Shown: positions 52,120 to 60,969 of the stretch, piece after piece | Layout: each line of letters begins with the position of its first letter | Position numbering within the stretch: position 1 is the stretch's first letter | DNA from: Streptomyces cellostaticus | Lineage (GTDB): Bacteria > Actinomycetota > Actinomycetes > Streptomycetales > Streptomycetaceae | Assembly: GCF_023630175.1 (NCBI RefSeq) | Contig: NZ_JALLIN010000006.1 | Coordinates: forward strand, 62,001-126,000 | DNA length: 64,000 nucleotides | Direction of reading: 5' to 3' | Notes under the pieces: generated by a model | What the model was told of the DNA's origin: nothing | Databases searched by the model: none | The model's input: the letters and a program-made list of their open reading frames with translations, nothing else | Translations under genes and position numbers: made by a program

Positions 52120-52764
52120 ATGGACACCACACAGCGGACCGATCAGCAGCGGACCGCCGACCGCCGACGGCGCGAGCTGCTGGAGGCCGCCGACCGGGTG
52201 GTGCTGCGCGACGGCCCCCAGGCGTCGATGAACGCGATCGCCGCGGAGGCCGGCATCACGAAACCGATCCTGTACCGCCACTTCGGCGACAAGGGCGGCC
52301 TCTACGCCGCGCTGGCCAAGCGGCACACGGACGCGCTGCTCGACTCCCTCCGCGCCGCGCTGGACGCGCCCGCCGAGCGGCGCGAGCGGGTGGAGTCCAC
52401 CCTGGACACCTATCTCGCGGCGATCGAGGCCCGGCCCCAGGTGTACCGCTTCCTCATGCACCCGGCCGAGGGCAGCTCGGGCAGCGACCAGGGTTTCGAC
52501 GTCGGCAAGCACAGCGCTCCGCTGCTGCGCCGGATGGGCGAGGAACTGGCCCAGGTCATCGAGGACCGGCTGGACCTCGGGCCGGGCAGTCAGCAGCTCG
52601 CCCGGGTCTGGGGGCACGGGATCGTCGGCATGATGCACGCGGCCGGCGACTGGTGGCTCGGCGAACGGCCCTGCTCCCGGGCCGAGTTGGTCCGCTCACT
52701 CGCCGACCTGCTGTGGGGCCGGCTCGCGGCGGCCGGGGACCGGGTCGGCGGCCCCGGCTTCTGA
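52120..52764 (+). CDS. TetR-family regulator, 214 aa
   Basis: The HTH 'NAIAAEAGITKPILYRHFGD' lies at residues about 38-57. The C-terminal region resembles the ligand-binding domain of TetR regulators of fatty-acid genes. It is divergent from the ACAD gene, and paired palindromes lie between them, so it probably represses that gene. The ATG has only a weak ribosome-binding site (GGGGAGA). Confidence 0.85.
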   Translation: MDTTQRTDQQRTADRRRRELLEAADRVVLRDGPQASMNAIAAEAGITKPILYRHFGDKGGLYAALAKRHTDALLDSLRAALDAPAERRERVESTLDTYLAAIEARPQVYRFLMHPAEGSSGSDQGFDVGKHSAPLLRRMGEELAQVIEDRLDLGPGSQQLARVWGHGIVGMMHAAGDWWLGERPCSRAELVRSLADLLWGRLAAAGDRVGGPGF

Positions 52765-52840
52765 CCACGGGGCCGGGGCCCGCGTCCGGCGAACCCCACG
52801 CCCCCCCTTCGGGCCGACGACGGGATCCGCCGGACCGGCC

Positions 52841-53401
52841 CTACGCCCCGGTGCCGCCGCCCGCCCGGCGCCACCCGGCCCGGCCGATCCGCCGCCGCAG
52901 CCGGCGGCGGCGCAGACCCGTCAGGCGGTCGGCGTACACCACGCCCTCCAGATGGTCGCACTCGTGCTGCAGGCACCTGGCGAAGAATCCGGTGCCGTGG
53001 ACGGTGACCGGCTCCCCGGCCGCCGTGAAGCCCTCGACCACCGCGTGGTCGTACCGCTGCGTCCCCGCCTCCAGGCCCGGCAGGGACAGACAGCCCTCCG
53101 GGCCACGGACCACCACGCCGTCCGCCTCCACCAGGCGCGGGTTGACGACGTGGCCGAGGTGCCGGACGTCCTCGTCGTCGGGACAGTCGTAGACGAACAC
53201 CCGCAAAGGCACCCCGATCTGGTTCGCGGCCAGCCCCACCCCCTGGGCCGCGTACATGGTCGCGAACAAGTCCTCCACGAGTTCGGCGACTTCGGGGCCG
53301 AAGTCGGTGACGTCCGCGCAGGGCCCGTGCAGAACGGGGTCCCCGAGCAGGGAAAGAGGCCGGACGCGCCCGCGGGCGCCCGGGATCGGGCGGTGTCGCA
53401 T
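52841..53401 (-). CDS. def: peptide deformylase, 186 aa
   Basis: The three PDF motifs are present: 'GVGLAANQIG', 'EGCLSLPG' and 'HECDHLEG', giving Cys and two His as the metal ligands. It removes formyl from nascent proteins. The C-terminal tail is Arg-rich. ATG at 53401 lies 7 bases after a TACCCT box (53409-53414 on the minus strand), so it appears leaderless. A longer start 10 codons upstream is less likely. Confidence 0.9.
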   Translation of the reverse strand: MRHRPIPGARGRVRPLSLLGDPVLHGPCADVTDFGPEVAELVEDLFATMYAAQGVGLAANQIGVPLRVFVYDCPDDEDVRHLGHVVNPRLVEADGVVVRGPEGCLSLPGLEAGTQRYDHAVVEGFTAAGEPVTVHGTGFFARCLQHECDHLEGVVYADRLTGLRRRRLRRRIGRAGWRRAGGGTGA

Positions 53402-53551
53402 GGCGGCAAGGGTACGGTTCGTTCGACCCATGCCCGCCGCGGGGCGTGGGCCGCGATTCGGGTGTGCGAACGGATCTCGATAGGCTGAGGTCCACACCAC
53501 GCTGCCGGATGGCCCCAGGCGCGGCGCGTACGCAAGGAGGATCGAGAACTG

Positions 53552-54790
53552 ATGGCAGGCAACTCGGACCCGCTCTCGCCGCGGGCCAAGCTGGCCGTGA
53601 CCGCGGGCAAGGCGGTCGCCGCGGCATCGCGCGCCGCGGGACGCGGCAGCGGGTCGGTGATCGGTGGCCGGGTCGCGCTGAAACTCGACCCCGACCTTCT
53701 CGGAAGGCTCGCCCAGAACCTGGACGTCATCCTGGTCTCCGCCACCAACGGCAAGACCACGACGACCCGGCTGATCGCCGAGGCGCTGGGCGCCGCCGGT
53801 CCGGTCGTGTCGAACGCGCTCGGCGCCAACATGCCCGCCGGCATCACCTCGGCGCTGGCCGGCGGCTCGGAAGCGAAGTTCGGCGTCATCGAGGTCGACG
53901 AGAAGTACCTGGCGGGGGTGGCCCGGGACACCGGCCCGAAGTGCATCGCCCTGCTGAACCTCTCCCGGGACCAGCTCGACCGCGCCGCCGAGACCCGGAT
54001 GCTCGCCGAGAACTGGCGCGAGGGACTGGCCGGTTCCAAGGCCGTCGTCGTCGCCAACTGCGACGACCCGCTGGTGGTGTGGGCCGCGTCCTCCTCCCCC
54101 AATGTGATCTGGGTCGCGGCCGGCCAGATGTGGAAGGACGACGCCTGGTCCTGCCCGTCCTGCGGTGGCGTGATGCAGCGCCCGGGCGAGGACTGGTTCT
54201 GCGGTGAGTGCGGCTTCCGCCGGCCCACGCCGAGCTGGGCGCTGTCCGGGGAGCACGTCCTCGACCCGCACGGGTCCGCCTGGCCGATCCACCTGCAGCT
54301 TCCGGGCCGGGCCAACAAGGCGAACGCGGCCAGCTCCGCGGCCGTCGCCGCCGTCTTCGGGGTGCCGCCGCAGGTCGCCCTGGAGCGGATGTACCAGGTG
54401 CAGGCCGTGGCCGGCCGGTACGACGTCGTCCAGTTCATGGACCGCGACCTGCGGCTGCTGCTGGCCAAGAACCCGGCCGGCTGGCTGGAGACGTTCTCCC
54501 TGATCGACCCGCCGCCCACCCCGGTGATCCTCTCCGTGAACGCGCGCGGGGCCGACGGCACCGACACCTCCTGGCTGTGGGACGTCGACTACACGCGGCT
54601 GACCGGTCACCCGATCTTCGTGATCGGCGACCGCAAGCTGGACCTCGCCGTCCGTCTGGAGGTCGCGAACCAGCAGTTCCAGGTGTGCGACGACCTCGAC
54701 CAGGCCGTCCAGGCGGCTCCGCCGGGACGCATCGAGGTCATCGCGAACTACACCGCGTTCCAGGACCTGCGCCGCCGCGTCGGCAACTGA
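53552..54790 (+). CDS. murT: lipid II isoglutaminyl synthase subunit MurT, 412 aa
   Basis: A Mur-ligase-type ATP-grasping P-loop 'SATNGKTTTTRLIAEAL' (residues about 65-81) and a four-Cys ribbon 'CPSCGG...CGECG' near residue 205 are typical of MurT. With GatD it amidates D-Glu at position 2 of the stem peptide. The next gene, gatD, is 21 bp downstream. AAGGAGG precedes the ATG. Confidence 0.92.
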   Translation: MAGNSDPLSPRAKLAVTAGKAVAAASRAAGRGSGSVIGGRVALKLDPDLLGRLAQNLDVILVSATNGKTTTTRLIAEALGAAGPVVSNALGANMPAGITSALAGGSEAKFGVIEVDEKYLAGVARDTGPKCIALLNLSRDQLDRAAETRMLAENWREGLAGSKAVVVANCDDPLVVWAASSSPNVIWVAAGQMWKDDAWSCPSCGGVMQRPGEDWFCGECGFRRPTPSWALSGEHVLDPHGSAWPIHLQLPGRANKANAASSAAVAAVFGVPPQVALERMYQVQAVAGRYDVVQFMDRDLRLLLAKNPAGWLETFSLIDPPPTPVILSVNARGADGTDTSWLWDVDYTRLTGHPIFVIGDRKLDLAVRLEVANQQFQVCDDLDQAVQAAPPGRIEVIANYTAFQDLRRRVGN

Positions 54791-54811
54791 TCTTCGAAGG
54801 GCGATCACCTC

Positions 54812-55540
54812 ATGAGCGACAACCAACTGCGGCTGGTGTGGATCTACCCCGACCTGCTGAGCACCTACGGCGACCAGGGCAACGCGCTCGTCGTGGAGCG
54901 CCGGGCGCGGCAGCGCGGCCTGGACGTGGCCCGGCTGGACGTGCGCAGCGACCAGCCGATCCCGACATCCGGTGACATCTACCTCATCGGCGGCGGCGAG
55001 GACCGGCCGCAGCGGCTCGCGGCCGAGCGGCTGCGGCGCGACGGCCACCTGCACCGGGCCGTGGAGAACGGCGCGATCGTGTTCTCGGTCTGCGCCGGCT
55101 ACCAGATCCTCGGCCACGAGTTCATCAACGACCTCGGCCAGCGGGAGCCGGGCCTCGGCCTGCTCGACGTGACGTCGGTGCGCGGCGAGGGCGAGCGGTG
55201 CGTCGGTGACGTCCTCGCGGACATCGATCCGCAGCTCGGCCTGCCCCCGCTGACCGGCTTCGAGAACCACCAGGGCGTCACCCATGTCGGCGCCGGCGCC
55301 CGCCCCTTCGCCCGCACCCGGATCGGCAGGGGAAACGGCACCGGGGACGGCACCGAGGGCGCGTACAACGGGACCGTCTTCGGCACGTACATGCACGGCC
55401 CGGTCCTCGCCCGCAACCCGCAGATCGCCGACCTGCTGCTGAAGCTGGCGCTCGACGTCAACGCGCTGCCGCCGGTCGACGACCGCTGGTACGAGGCGCT
55501 GCGCAACGAACGCATGGCGGCCGCCCAGCAGCCCGCGTAA
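54812..55540 (+). CDS. gatD: lipid II isoglutaminyl synthase subunit GatD, 242 aa
   Basis: A class I glutamine amidotransferase with the nucleophile Cys in 'FSVCAGYQILGHEF' (residue about 94) and a His in 'NGTVFGTYMHGPVLARN'. It supplies ammonia to MurT. Both genes are usually found as this pair in actinobacteria and Gram-positives. Confidence 0.92.
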   Translation: MSDNQLRLVWIYPDLLSTYGDQGNALVVERRARQRGLDVARLDVRSDQPIPTSGDIYLIGGGEDRPQRLAAERLRRDGHLHRAVENGAIVFSVCAGYQILGHEFINDLGQREPGLGLLDVTSVRGEGERCVGDVLADIDPQLGLPPLTGFENHQGVTHVGAGARPFARTRIGRGNGTGDGTEGAYNGTVFGTYMHGPVLARNPQIADLLLKLALDVNALPPVDDRWYEALRNERMAAAQQPA

Positions 55541-55741
55541 GGCTCGCGTCAGGCACCTCTCAGCGCTTTCCGGCAGGCTCGTACCGGGCCCGCCTGACGG
55601 CCCGTCCGCTCACATGTGCGGGCGCGTCCAGCAGGCGGACGCCCGCTACGGAGCCACCCCCTCACGCCGGTAGGGTGACCGGGAATCCGCCGGACGACGT
55701 GGTCCGGTTTCCCGGCCCACGTTGAGAAGGTATTTCGGGCT

Positions 55742-56767
55742 ATGCGCATTGGTGTCCTGACGTCCGGCGGCGACTGCCCCGGCCTGAACGCCGTCATCCG
55801 GTCCGTCGTGCACCGTGCCGTGGCCGACCACGGCGACGAGGTCATCGGTTTCCGGGACGGCTGGAAGGGCCTCCTGGAATGCGACTACATGAAGCTCGAC
55901 CTCGATGCCGTGGGCGGCATCCTGGCGCGCGGCGGCACCATCCTCGGCTCCTCCAGGGTGCGGCCCGAGCACCTGCGCGACGGTGTCGAGCGGGCCAAGG
56001 GCCACGTCGCGGAGCTCGGCCTGGACGCGATCATCCCGATCGGCGGTGAGGGCACCCTGAAGGCGGCCCGGCTGCTGTCCGACAACGGGCTGCCCATCGT
56101 GGGCGTACCGAAGACCATCGACAACGACATCGCCGTCACGGACGTCACCTTCGGCTTCGACACGGCCGTCGGGGTCGCCACCGAGGCGCTGGACCGGCTG
56201 AAGACCACCGCCGAGTCCCACCAGCGGGTACTGATCGTGGAGGTCATGGGCCGCCACACGGGCTGGATCGCGCTCCACTCGGGCATGGCGGCCGGCGCCC
56301 ACGCCATCGTCGTCCCGGAGCGCCCCTTCGACATCGACGAGCTGACGACGAAGGTGGGCGCGCGGTTCGAGGCGGGCAAGCGGTTCGCCATCGTGGTCGC
56401 CGCCGAGGGGGCCAAGCCGCGGCCCGGCGCCATGGAGTTCGACGAGGGCGGCAAGGACATCTACGGCCACGAGCGCTTCGCGGGCATCGCGCGCCAGCTC
56501 TCGGTCGAGCTGGAGCACCGGCTCGGCAAGGAGGCGCGGCCGGTCATCCTCGGGCACGTGCAGCGGGGCGGCACGCCGACGGCCTACGACCGGGTGCTGG
56601 CCACGCGCTTCGGATGGCACGCGGTGGAGGCGGTGCACCGGGGCGAGTTCGGGCGGATGACCGCGCTGCGCGGCACCGACATCGTGATGGTGTCGCTGGC
56701 GGAGGCCGTCGAGACCCTGAAGACGGTGCCCGCCGAGCGGTACGACGAGGCGGAGTGCGTGCTGTAG
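55742..56767 (+). CDS. pfkA: 6-phosphofructokinase, 341 aa
   Basis: Starts 'MRIGVLTSGGDCPGLNAVIR'. Further family motifs are 'IPIGGEGTLKAARLL', 'PKTIDNDI' and 'GRHTGWIALHSGMAAGAH'. It phosphorylates fructose 6-phosphate in glycolysis. Gly in the GGEGT motif at residue about 104 agrees with ATP-dependent enzymes of actinobacteria. A TAGGGT box at 55670 may be its -10. A terminator follows. Confidence 0.93.
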   Translation: MRIGVLTSGGDCPGLNAVIRSVVHRAVADHGDEVIGFRDGWKGLLECDYMKLDLDAVGGILARGGTILGSSRVRPEHLRDGVERAKGHVAELGLDAIIPIGGEGTLKAARLLSDNGLPIVGVPKTIDNDIAVTDVTFGFDTAVGVATEALDRLKTTAESHQRVLIVEVMGRHTGWIALHSGMAAGAHAIVVPERPFDIDELTTKVGARFEAGKRFAIVVAAEGAKPRPGAMEFDEGGKDIYGHERFAGIARQLSVELEHRLGKEARPVILGHVQRGGTPTAYDRVLATRFGWHAVEAVHRGEFGRMTALRGTDIVMVSLAEAVETLKTVPAERYDEAECVL

Positions 56768-56783
56768 TCCGCTTCCGGACCAC

Positions 56784-56815
56784 CCGCCCCCGGTCACGGC
56801 GCTGACCGGGGGCGG
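56784..56815 (+). terminator. 13-bp hairpin terminator after pfkA
   Basis: CCGCCCCCGGTCA (56784-56796) pairs with TGACCGGGGGCGG (56803-56815) over a CGGCGC loop, followed by TTCT. Confidence 0.85.
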
Positions 56816-56871
56816 TTCTACTCTTGTGGGCGGACAGACGCATACAACCCCCACGAATCAGGAGCCCGCGG

Positions 56872-57822
56872 ATGGATCACAGCGGCCACGGCATGACGAT
56901 GGACCTGCCGCCGTTCACGCTGGCGCGGGGCCTGCACTGGTCGGCCGAGCCGTTCTTCCTCGTCGCCTGCCTGGCCGGGCTGGCCCTGTACGGATGGGGT
57001 GTCGTGCGCCTGCGGCGGCGCGGGGACTCCTGGCCGGCGCACCGGACGGTGCTCTACGTCACCGGGGTGCTGACCGTGCTGCTGACGATGTGCACCGGAC
57101 TGAACGACTACGGAATGGTCATGTTCAGCGTGCACATGGTGCAGCACATGATCATCAGCATGCTCTCCCCGATCCTGATCCTGCTGGGCGCTCCGGTCAC
57201 CCTGGCCCTGCGCAGCCTGCCGGTGGCCCCCCGGGGCCGCAAGGGTCCCCGGGAACTGCTGCTGATGCTGCTCCACAGCCGGTACGTGCGGGTCGTCACG
57301 CACCCCATGTTCACCATCCCCCTCTTCATCGCGAGTCTGTACGCCCTCTACTTCACGCCGCTGTTCGACTTCCTGATGGGGTCGATGGCCGGGCACATCG
57401 CGATGATGGTGCACTTCCTCGCGGTGGGCATGGTGTTCTTCTGGCCCATCATCGGCGTGGATCCGGGACCGCACCGCCAGGGGTACCTGCTCCGGATGCT
57501 GGAGCTGTTCGCGGGCATGCCGTTCCACGCCTTCTTCGGCATCGCGCTGATGATGGGGTCCACACCGATGGTGGCGACCTTCCGGGACCCGCCCGCCTCG
57601 CTCGGCATCGACGCGCTCGCCGACCAGAACGCGGCCGGCGGCATCGCCTGGGCGTTCTCCGAGGTCCCGTCCGTGCTGGTGCTGATCGCGCTGCTGTTCC
57701 AGTGGTACGGCTCCGAGCAGCGGCAGGCCAGGCGCACGGACCGGGCCGCGGACCGCAACGGCGACAAGGAGCTGGAGGCGTACAACGCCTACCTGGCCTC
57801 GCTCCACGCGCGCGAGGGCTGA
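56872..57822 (+). CDS. cytochrome c oxidase assembly-type membrane protein (CtaG family), 316 aa
   Basis: The His-rich N-terminus 'MDHSGHGMTMDLPPF' precedes seven or eight transmembrane helices. Conserved His residues occur in 'FSVHMVQHMIISMLSPI' and 'MVHFLAVGMVFFWPI'. This is the caa3_CtaG family, which helps build copper centres of the terminal oxidase. AGGAG lies 7 bases before the ATG at 56872. Confidence 0.85.
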   Translation: MDHSGHGMTMDLPPFTLARGLHWSAEPFFLVACLAGLALYGWGVVRLRRRGDSWPAHRTVLYVTGVLTVLLTMCTGLNDYGMVMFSVHMVQHMIISMLSPILILLGAPVTLALRSLPVAPRGRKGPRELLLMLLHSRYVRVVTHPMFTIPLFIASLYALYFTPLFDFLMGSMAGHIAMMVHFLAVGMVFFWPIIGVDPGPHRQGYLLRMLELFAGMPFHAFFGIALMMGSTPMVATFRDPPASLGIDALADQNAAGGIAWAFSEVPSVLVLIALLFQWYGSEQRQARRTDRAADRNGDKELEAYNAYLASLHAREG

Positions 57823-57893
57823 GGACGCGGTATGCCTTCCGGACGGGAACCGGGGCACCATGGTGGTGGACGGACCACGAGGAGGGTGCCACG

Positions 57894-58061
57894 ATGCCCG
57901 GTTCCACGAACGGTTCCACCAAGGCGATGGGGGCGATGACGGTCGGCGGGCTCGTCGTCGTGACGGCCTACACCGTCGCGCTCGGCAGCAACGGCTGGCT
58001 GTGGTTCGGCTGGGTGGTCCTCGGGCTGCTGACACTCGCGATGGTCGTCACCCAGTCGTAG
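57894..58061 (+). CDS. small two-helix membrane protein, 55 aa
   Basis: Two hydrophobic segments (residues about 12-29 and 34-52, around 'GSNGWLWFGW') and a charged N-terminus. Not recognised. AGGAGGG precedes the ATG at 57894; the frame to 56826 is a shadow of the CtaG-like gene. It is 71 bp downstream of that gene and may belong to its operon. Confidence 0.75.
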   Translation: MPGSTNGSTKAMGAMTVGGLVVVTAYTVALGSNGWLWFGWVVLGLLTLAMVVTQS

Positions 58062-58094
58062 GCCCGCTCGCGGGCGGCTGATTACAGTGCCCGC

Positions 58095-58580
58095 ATGAAC
58101 AGCAGGGCCGCGTCGTTCGACGACCTCGACCGGAAGATCATCACCGCGCTGATGGCGAACGCCAGGACCAGCTTCGCCGAGATCGGCGCGGTGATCGGGC
58201 TGTCGTCCACGGCCGTCAAGCGCCGCGTGGACCGGCTGCGCGAGAGCGGGGTGATCACCGGGTTCACGGCGACCGTGCGGCCCTTTGCGCTGGGCTGGCG
58301 CACCGAGGCGTACGTCGAGGTGTACTGCGAGGGCGCGGCCCCGCCGCGGCGCCTGACGGAGGTCGTCCGCAACCATCCGGAGATCGCGGCGGCCATGACG
58401 GTGACCGGCGCGGCGGACGCGCTGCTGCACGTACGGGCACGGGACGTGGAGCACTTCGAGGAGGTGCTGGAGCGGATCCGCGCCGAGCCCTTCATCCGGA
58501 AGACGATCAGCGTGATGGTGCTCTCCCACCTGCTCCCGGAGAGCCCGGAGGCGGGCGCGACGCAGCCCGCACCGGAGTGA
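58095..58580 (+). CDS. Lrp/AsnC-family regulator, 161 aa
   Basis: An N-terminal HTH ('LDRKIITALMANARTSFAEI', 'IGLSSTAVKRRVDRL') and the RAM ligand domain. It appears leaderless: TACAGT at 58083-58088 lies 6 bases before the ATG. It is followed by ddaH and rocD, the same AsnC-ddaH-rocD arrangement that Mycobacterium tuberculosis has (Rv2324-Rv2323c-rocD), so it is probably the arginine- or ornithine-responsive regulator of that operon. Confidence 0.88.
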   Translation: MNSRAASFDDLDRKIITALMANARTSFAEIGAVIGLSSTAVKRRVDRLRESGVITGFTATVRPFALGWRTEAYVEVYCEGAAPPRRLTEVVRNHPEIAAAMTVTGAADALLHVRARDVEHFEEVLERIRAEPFIRKTISVMVLSHLLPESPEAGATQPAPE

Positions 58581-58613
58581 GCGCGCGGCAAACCCTTCTC
58601 CGCGCAGCGATGA

Positions 58614-58699
58614 TGCGTTCCTGCCGACCTGAACGCAGTGATGCTGCATATGCGCGCAGTCTTTGTTTCTTGTCGTCCGTCTCCGCTGTTTCCTACCGT
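58614..58699 (+). promoter_or_regulatory. ddaH promoter and AsnC site
   Basis: TGCGTTC-N10-GAACGCA (58614-58637) is a perfect inverted repeat. Downstream is a TTGTCG (58670-58675) -N18- TACCGT (58694-58699) promoter candidate. The repeat is about 33 bp upstream of the -35, as expected for an activator or repressor of the Lrp family. Confidence 0.6.
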
Positions 58700-58744
58700 G
58701 GTGTCATCCTTCAGTGACACACAGGAAAGCGGAGGGAACCCTCT

Positions 58745-59554
58745 GTGCCCGAGAGCCGTGTGCCGCGCCATCGGCGCTTCCTCGTCTGCGAACCCAGACA
58801 CTTCGCCGTGCAGTACGCGATCAATCCGTGGATGCATCCCGACAGGCCGGTCGACGTGGACCTGGCCCGGGAGCAGTGGCAGGCCCTGATCGGCGCCTAC
58901 CGCACCCGCGGCCACACCGTGGACGCGGTCGATCCGGTCCCGGGCCTGCCCGACATGGTCTTCTCCGCCAACGCCGCGCTCGTGGTCGGCGGACGGGTCT
59001 TCGGGTCCCTGTTCCACGCGCCGGAGCGGCGCCCGGAGTCGGTCCACTACGACACCTGGTTCAAGGCGGCCGGGTTCGACGTCCACCGCCCCGAGTCCGT
59101 CACCGAGGGTGAGGGCGACCTGGTGTGGACGGGCCGGTACGTGCTGGCCGGCACCGGCTTCCGCACCACCCGCGAGGCCCATCGGGAGGCGCAGGAGTTC
59201 CTCGGCCACCCGGTGATCGGCCTGACGCTGGTCGATCCCTACTTCTACCACCTGGACACGGCGCTGTTCGTGCTGGACGACGACAACATCGCCTACTACC
59301 CGGAGGCGTTCTCCCCGGGCAGCCGGGAGGTGCTGCGGCGCCTGTACCCGGACGCCGTTCTCGCCACCCGTGACGACGCGATGGCGTTCGGCCTGAACTC
59401 CGTGTCCGACGGCCGGCACGTCTTCATCGCCCCCCGGGCCGAGGCGCTGGCCGAGCGCCTGGCCGACCACGGCTACGTCCCCGTCCCCGTCGACCTGTCG
59501 GAGTTCCACAAGGCCGGCGGTGGCATCAAGTGCTGCACCCAGGAGATCCGCTGA
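58745..59554 (+). CDS. ddaH: dimethylargininase/arginine deiminase-like protein, 269 aa
   Basis: A guanidino-group-modifying enzyme: 'NPWMHPDRPVDVD' N-terminal region, 'DLVWTGRYVLAGTGFRTTRE' and the Cys in 'KAGGGIKCCTQEIR' at the C-terminus, where the penultimate CC contains the nucleophile. DDAH enzymes hydrolyse methylated arginine or arginine. Starts GTG at 58745 after GGAGGG. Stop overlaps the rocD start by two bases. Confidence 0.87.
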   Translation: MPESRVPRHRRFLVCEPRHFAVQYAINPWMHPDRPVDVDLAREQWQALIGAYRTRGHTVDAVDPVPGLPDMVFSANAALVVGGRVFGSLFHAPERRPESVHYDTWFKAAGFDVHRPESVTEGEGDLVWTGRYVLAGTGFRTTREAHREAQEFLGHPVIGLTLVDPYFYHLDTALFVLDDDNIAYYPEAFSPGSREVLRRLYPDAVLATRDDAMAFGLNSVSDGRHVFIAPRAEALAERLADHGYVPVPVDLSEFHKAGGGIKCCTQEIR

Positions 59555-60771
59555 TGACCGCACCCGCCCGCACCCGTACGTCCGAGGACCTGATCCGGGC
59601 GGAGGAGCCGGTCCTCGCGCACAACTACCACCCCCTGCCCGTGGTCGTGGCCCGGGCCGAGGGCACCTGGGTCGAGGACGTCGAGGGGCGCCGCTACCTC
59701 GACATGCTGGCCGGCTACTCGGCCCTCAACTTCGGCCACCGCCACCCGGAGCTGATCGAGGCCGCGCACCAGCAGCTCGACCGGCTGACCCTGACCTCCC
59801 GCGCCTTCCACAACGACCGGCTGGCCGGGTTCGCGGAGCGGCTCGCCGCGCTGACCGGGCTCGACATGGTGCTGCCCATGAACACGGGTGCCGAGGCGGT
59901 GGAGAGCGGCATCAAGGTGGCCCGCAAGTGGGCGTACGACGTGAAGGGCGTCCCCGCCGACCGGGCGACCGTCGTGGTGGCGGCGGAGAACTTCCACGGC
60001 CGCACGACCACGATCGTGAGTTTCTCCACGGACGAATCGGCCCGGGCGGGCTTCGGCCCCTTCACGCCCGGATTCAGGATCGTGCCGTACAACGACCTGG
60101 CCGCGCTGGAGGCGGCGGTCGACGAGACGACGGCCGCCGTGCTGATCGAGCCGATCCAGGGCGAGGCCGGGGTCGTCATCCCGGACGAGGGCTATCTGAC
60201 CGGTGTCCGTGAGCTGACCCGCCGCAAGGGCTGCCTGTTCATCGCGGACGAGATCCAGTCGGGCCTCGGCCGGACCGGCCGCACCCTCGCCGTCGAGCAC
60301 GAGGGCGTCGTCCCCGACGTGCTGCTGCTGGGCAAGGCGCTGGGCGGTGGCATCGTGCCGGTGTCGGCGGTGGTGGCGAGGCGCGAGGTGCTGGGCGTGC
60401 TGCACCCGGGCGAGCACGGCTCCACCTTCGGCGGCAACCCGCTGGCCGCGGCGGTCGGCAGTGCGGTCGTCGGACTGCTGGAGACGGGTGAGTACCAGCG
60501 GCGGGCGGCCGAGCTGGGCCTGGTCCTGCGCGGCGGCCTGACCGACCTGGTCGGCCGGGGCGTGACCGGGTTCCGTGCGCGCGGGCTGTGGGCGGGCGTG
60601 GACGTCGACCCGGCGATCGGCACCGGCCGTGAGATCAGCGAGCGGCTCATGCGGGAGGGCGTCCTGGTCAAGGACACCCACGGCTCCACGATCCGGCTGG
60701 CTCCCCCGCTGACCATCACCCCCGAGGAGCTGCGCTCGGCACTGGGCTCCCTGGAGAAGGTGCTGGGCTGA
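59554..60771 (+). CDS. rocD: ornithine aminotransferase, 405 aa
   Basis: A class III PLP transaminase: the PLP lysine is in 'VLLLGKALGGGIVPVSAVVA', and 'NTGAEAVESGIKVARKW' and 'GSTFGGNPLAAAV' are conserved. It converts ornithine to glutamate semialdehyde. The ATG overlaps the ddaH stop (TGATG). Coupled with ddaH it forms an arginine/ornithine salvage operon. Confidence 0.92.
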   Translation: MTAPARTRTSEDLIRAEEPVLAHNYHPLPVVVARAEGTWVEDVEGRRYLDMLAGYSALNFGHRHPELIEAAHQQLDRLTLTSRAFHNDRLAGFAERLAALTGLDMVLPMNTGAEAVESGIKVARKWAYDVKGVPADRATVVVAAENFHGRTTTIVSFSTDESARAGFGPFTPGFRIVPYNDLAALEAAVDETTAAVLIEPIQGEAGVVIPDEGYLTGVRELTRRKGCLFIADEIQSGLGRTGRTLAVEHEGVVPDVLLLGKALGGGIVPVSAVVARREVLGVLHPGEHGSTFGGNPLAAAVGSAVVGLLETGEYQRRAAELGLVLRGGLTDLVGRGVTGFRARGLWAGVDVDPAIGTGREISERLMREGVLVKDTHGSTIRLAPPLTITPEELRSALGSLEKVLG

Positions 60772-60778
60772 GGTGACA

Positions 60779-60818
60779 GGGGTCCGGTACCCGGTACGTG
60801 TACCGGGTACCGGACCCC
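60779..60818 (+). terminator. 19-bp perfect palindrome after rocD
   Basis: GGGGTCCGGTACCCGGTAC (60779-60797) and its complement (60800-60818) flank a two-base loop. It begins 8 bp after the rocD stop. With such a short loop it could also act as a cruciform or protein-binding site. Confidence 0.85.
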
Positions 60819-60969
60819 CTGCACGTCAGCTCCCGTCCAGGATCCGCTCCGTCTCCCGGAGCTGGGCATCGCGGACATCGTACGGGGCCGGGTGGCGCGA
60901 GCGGCGACGGAACTCGCGCGACCCCGGCCCCGATCAGCCGGCTGTCACCGAAGTCATGCCCCAGCACGC

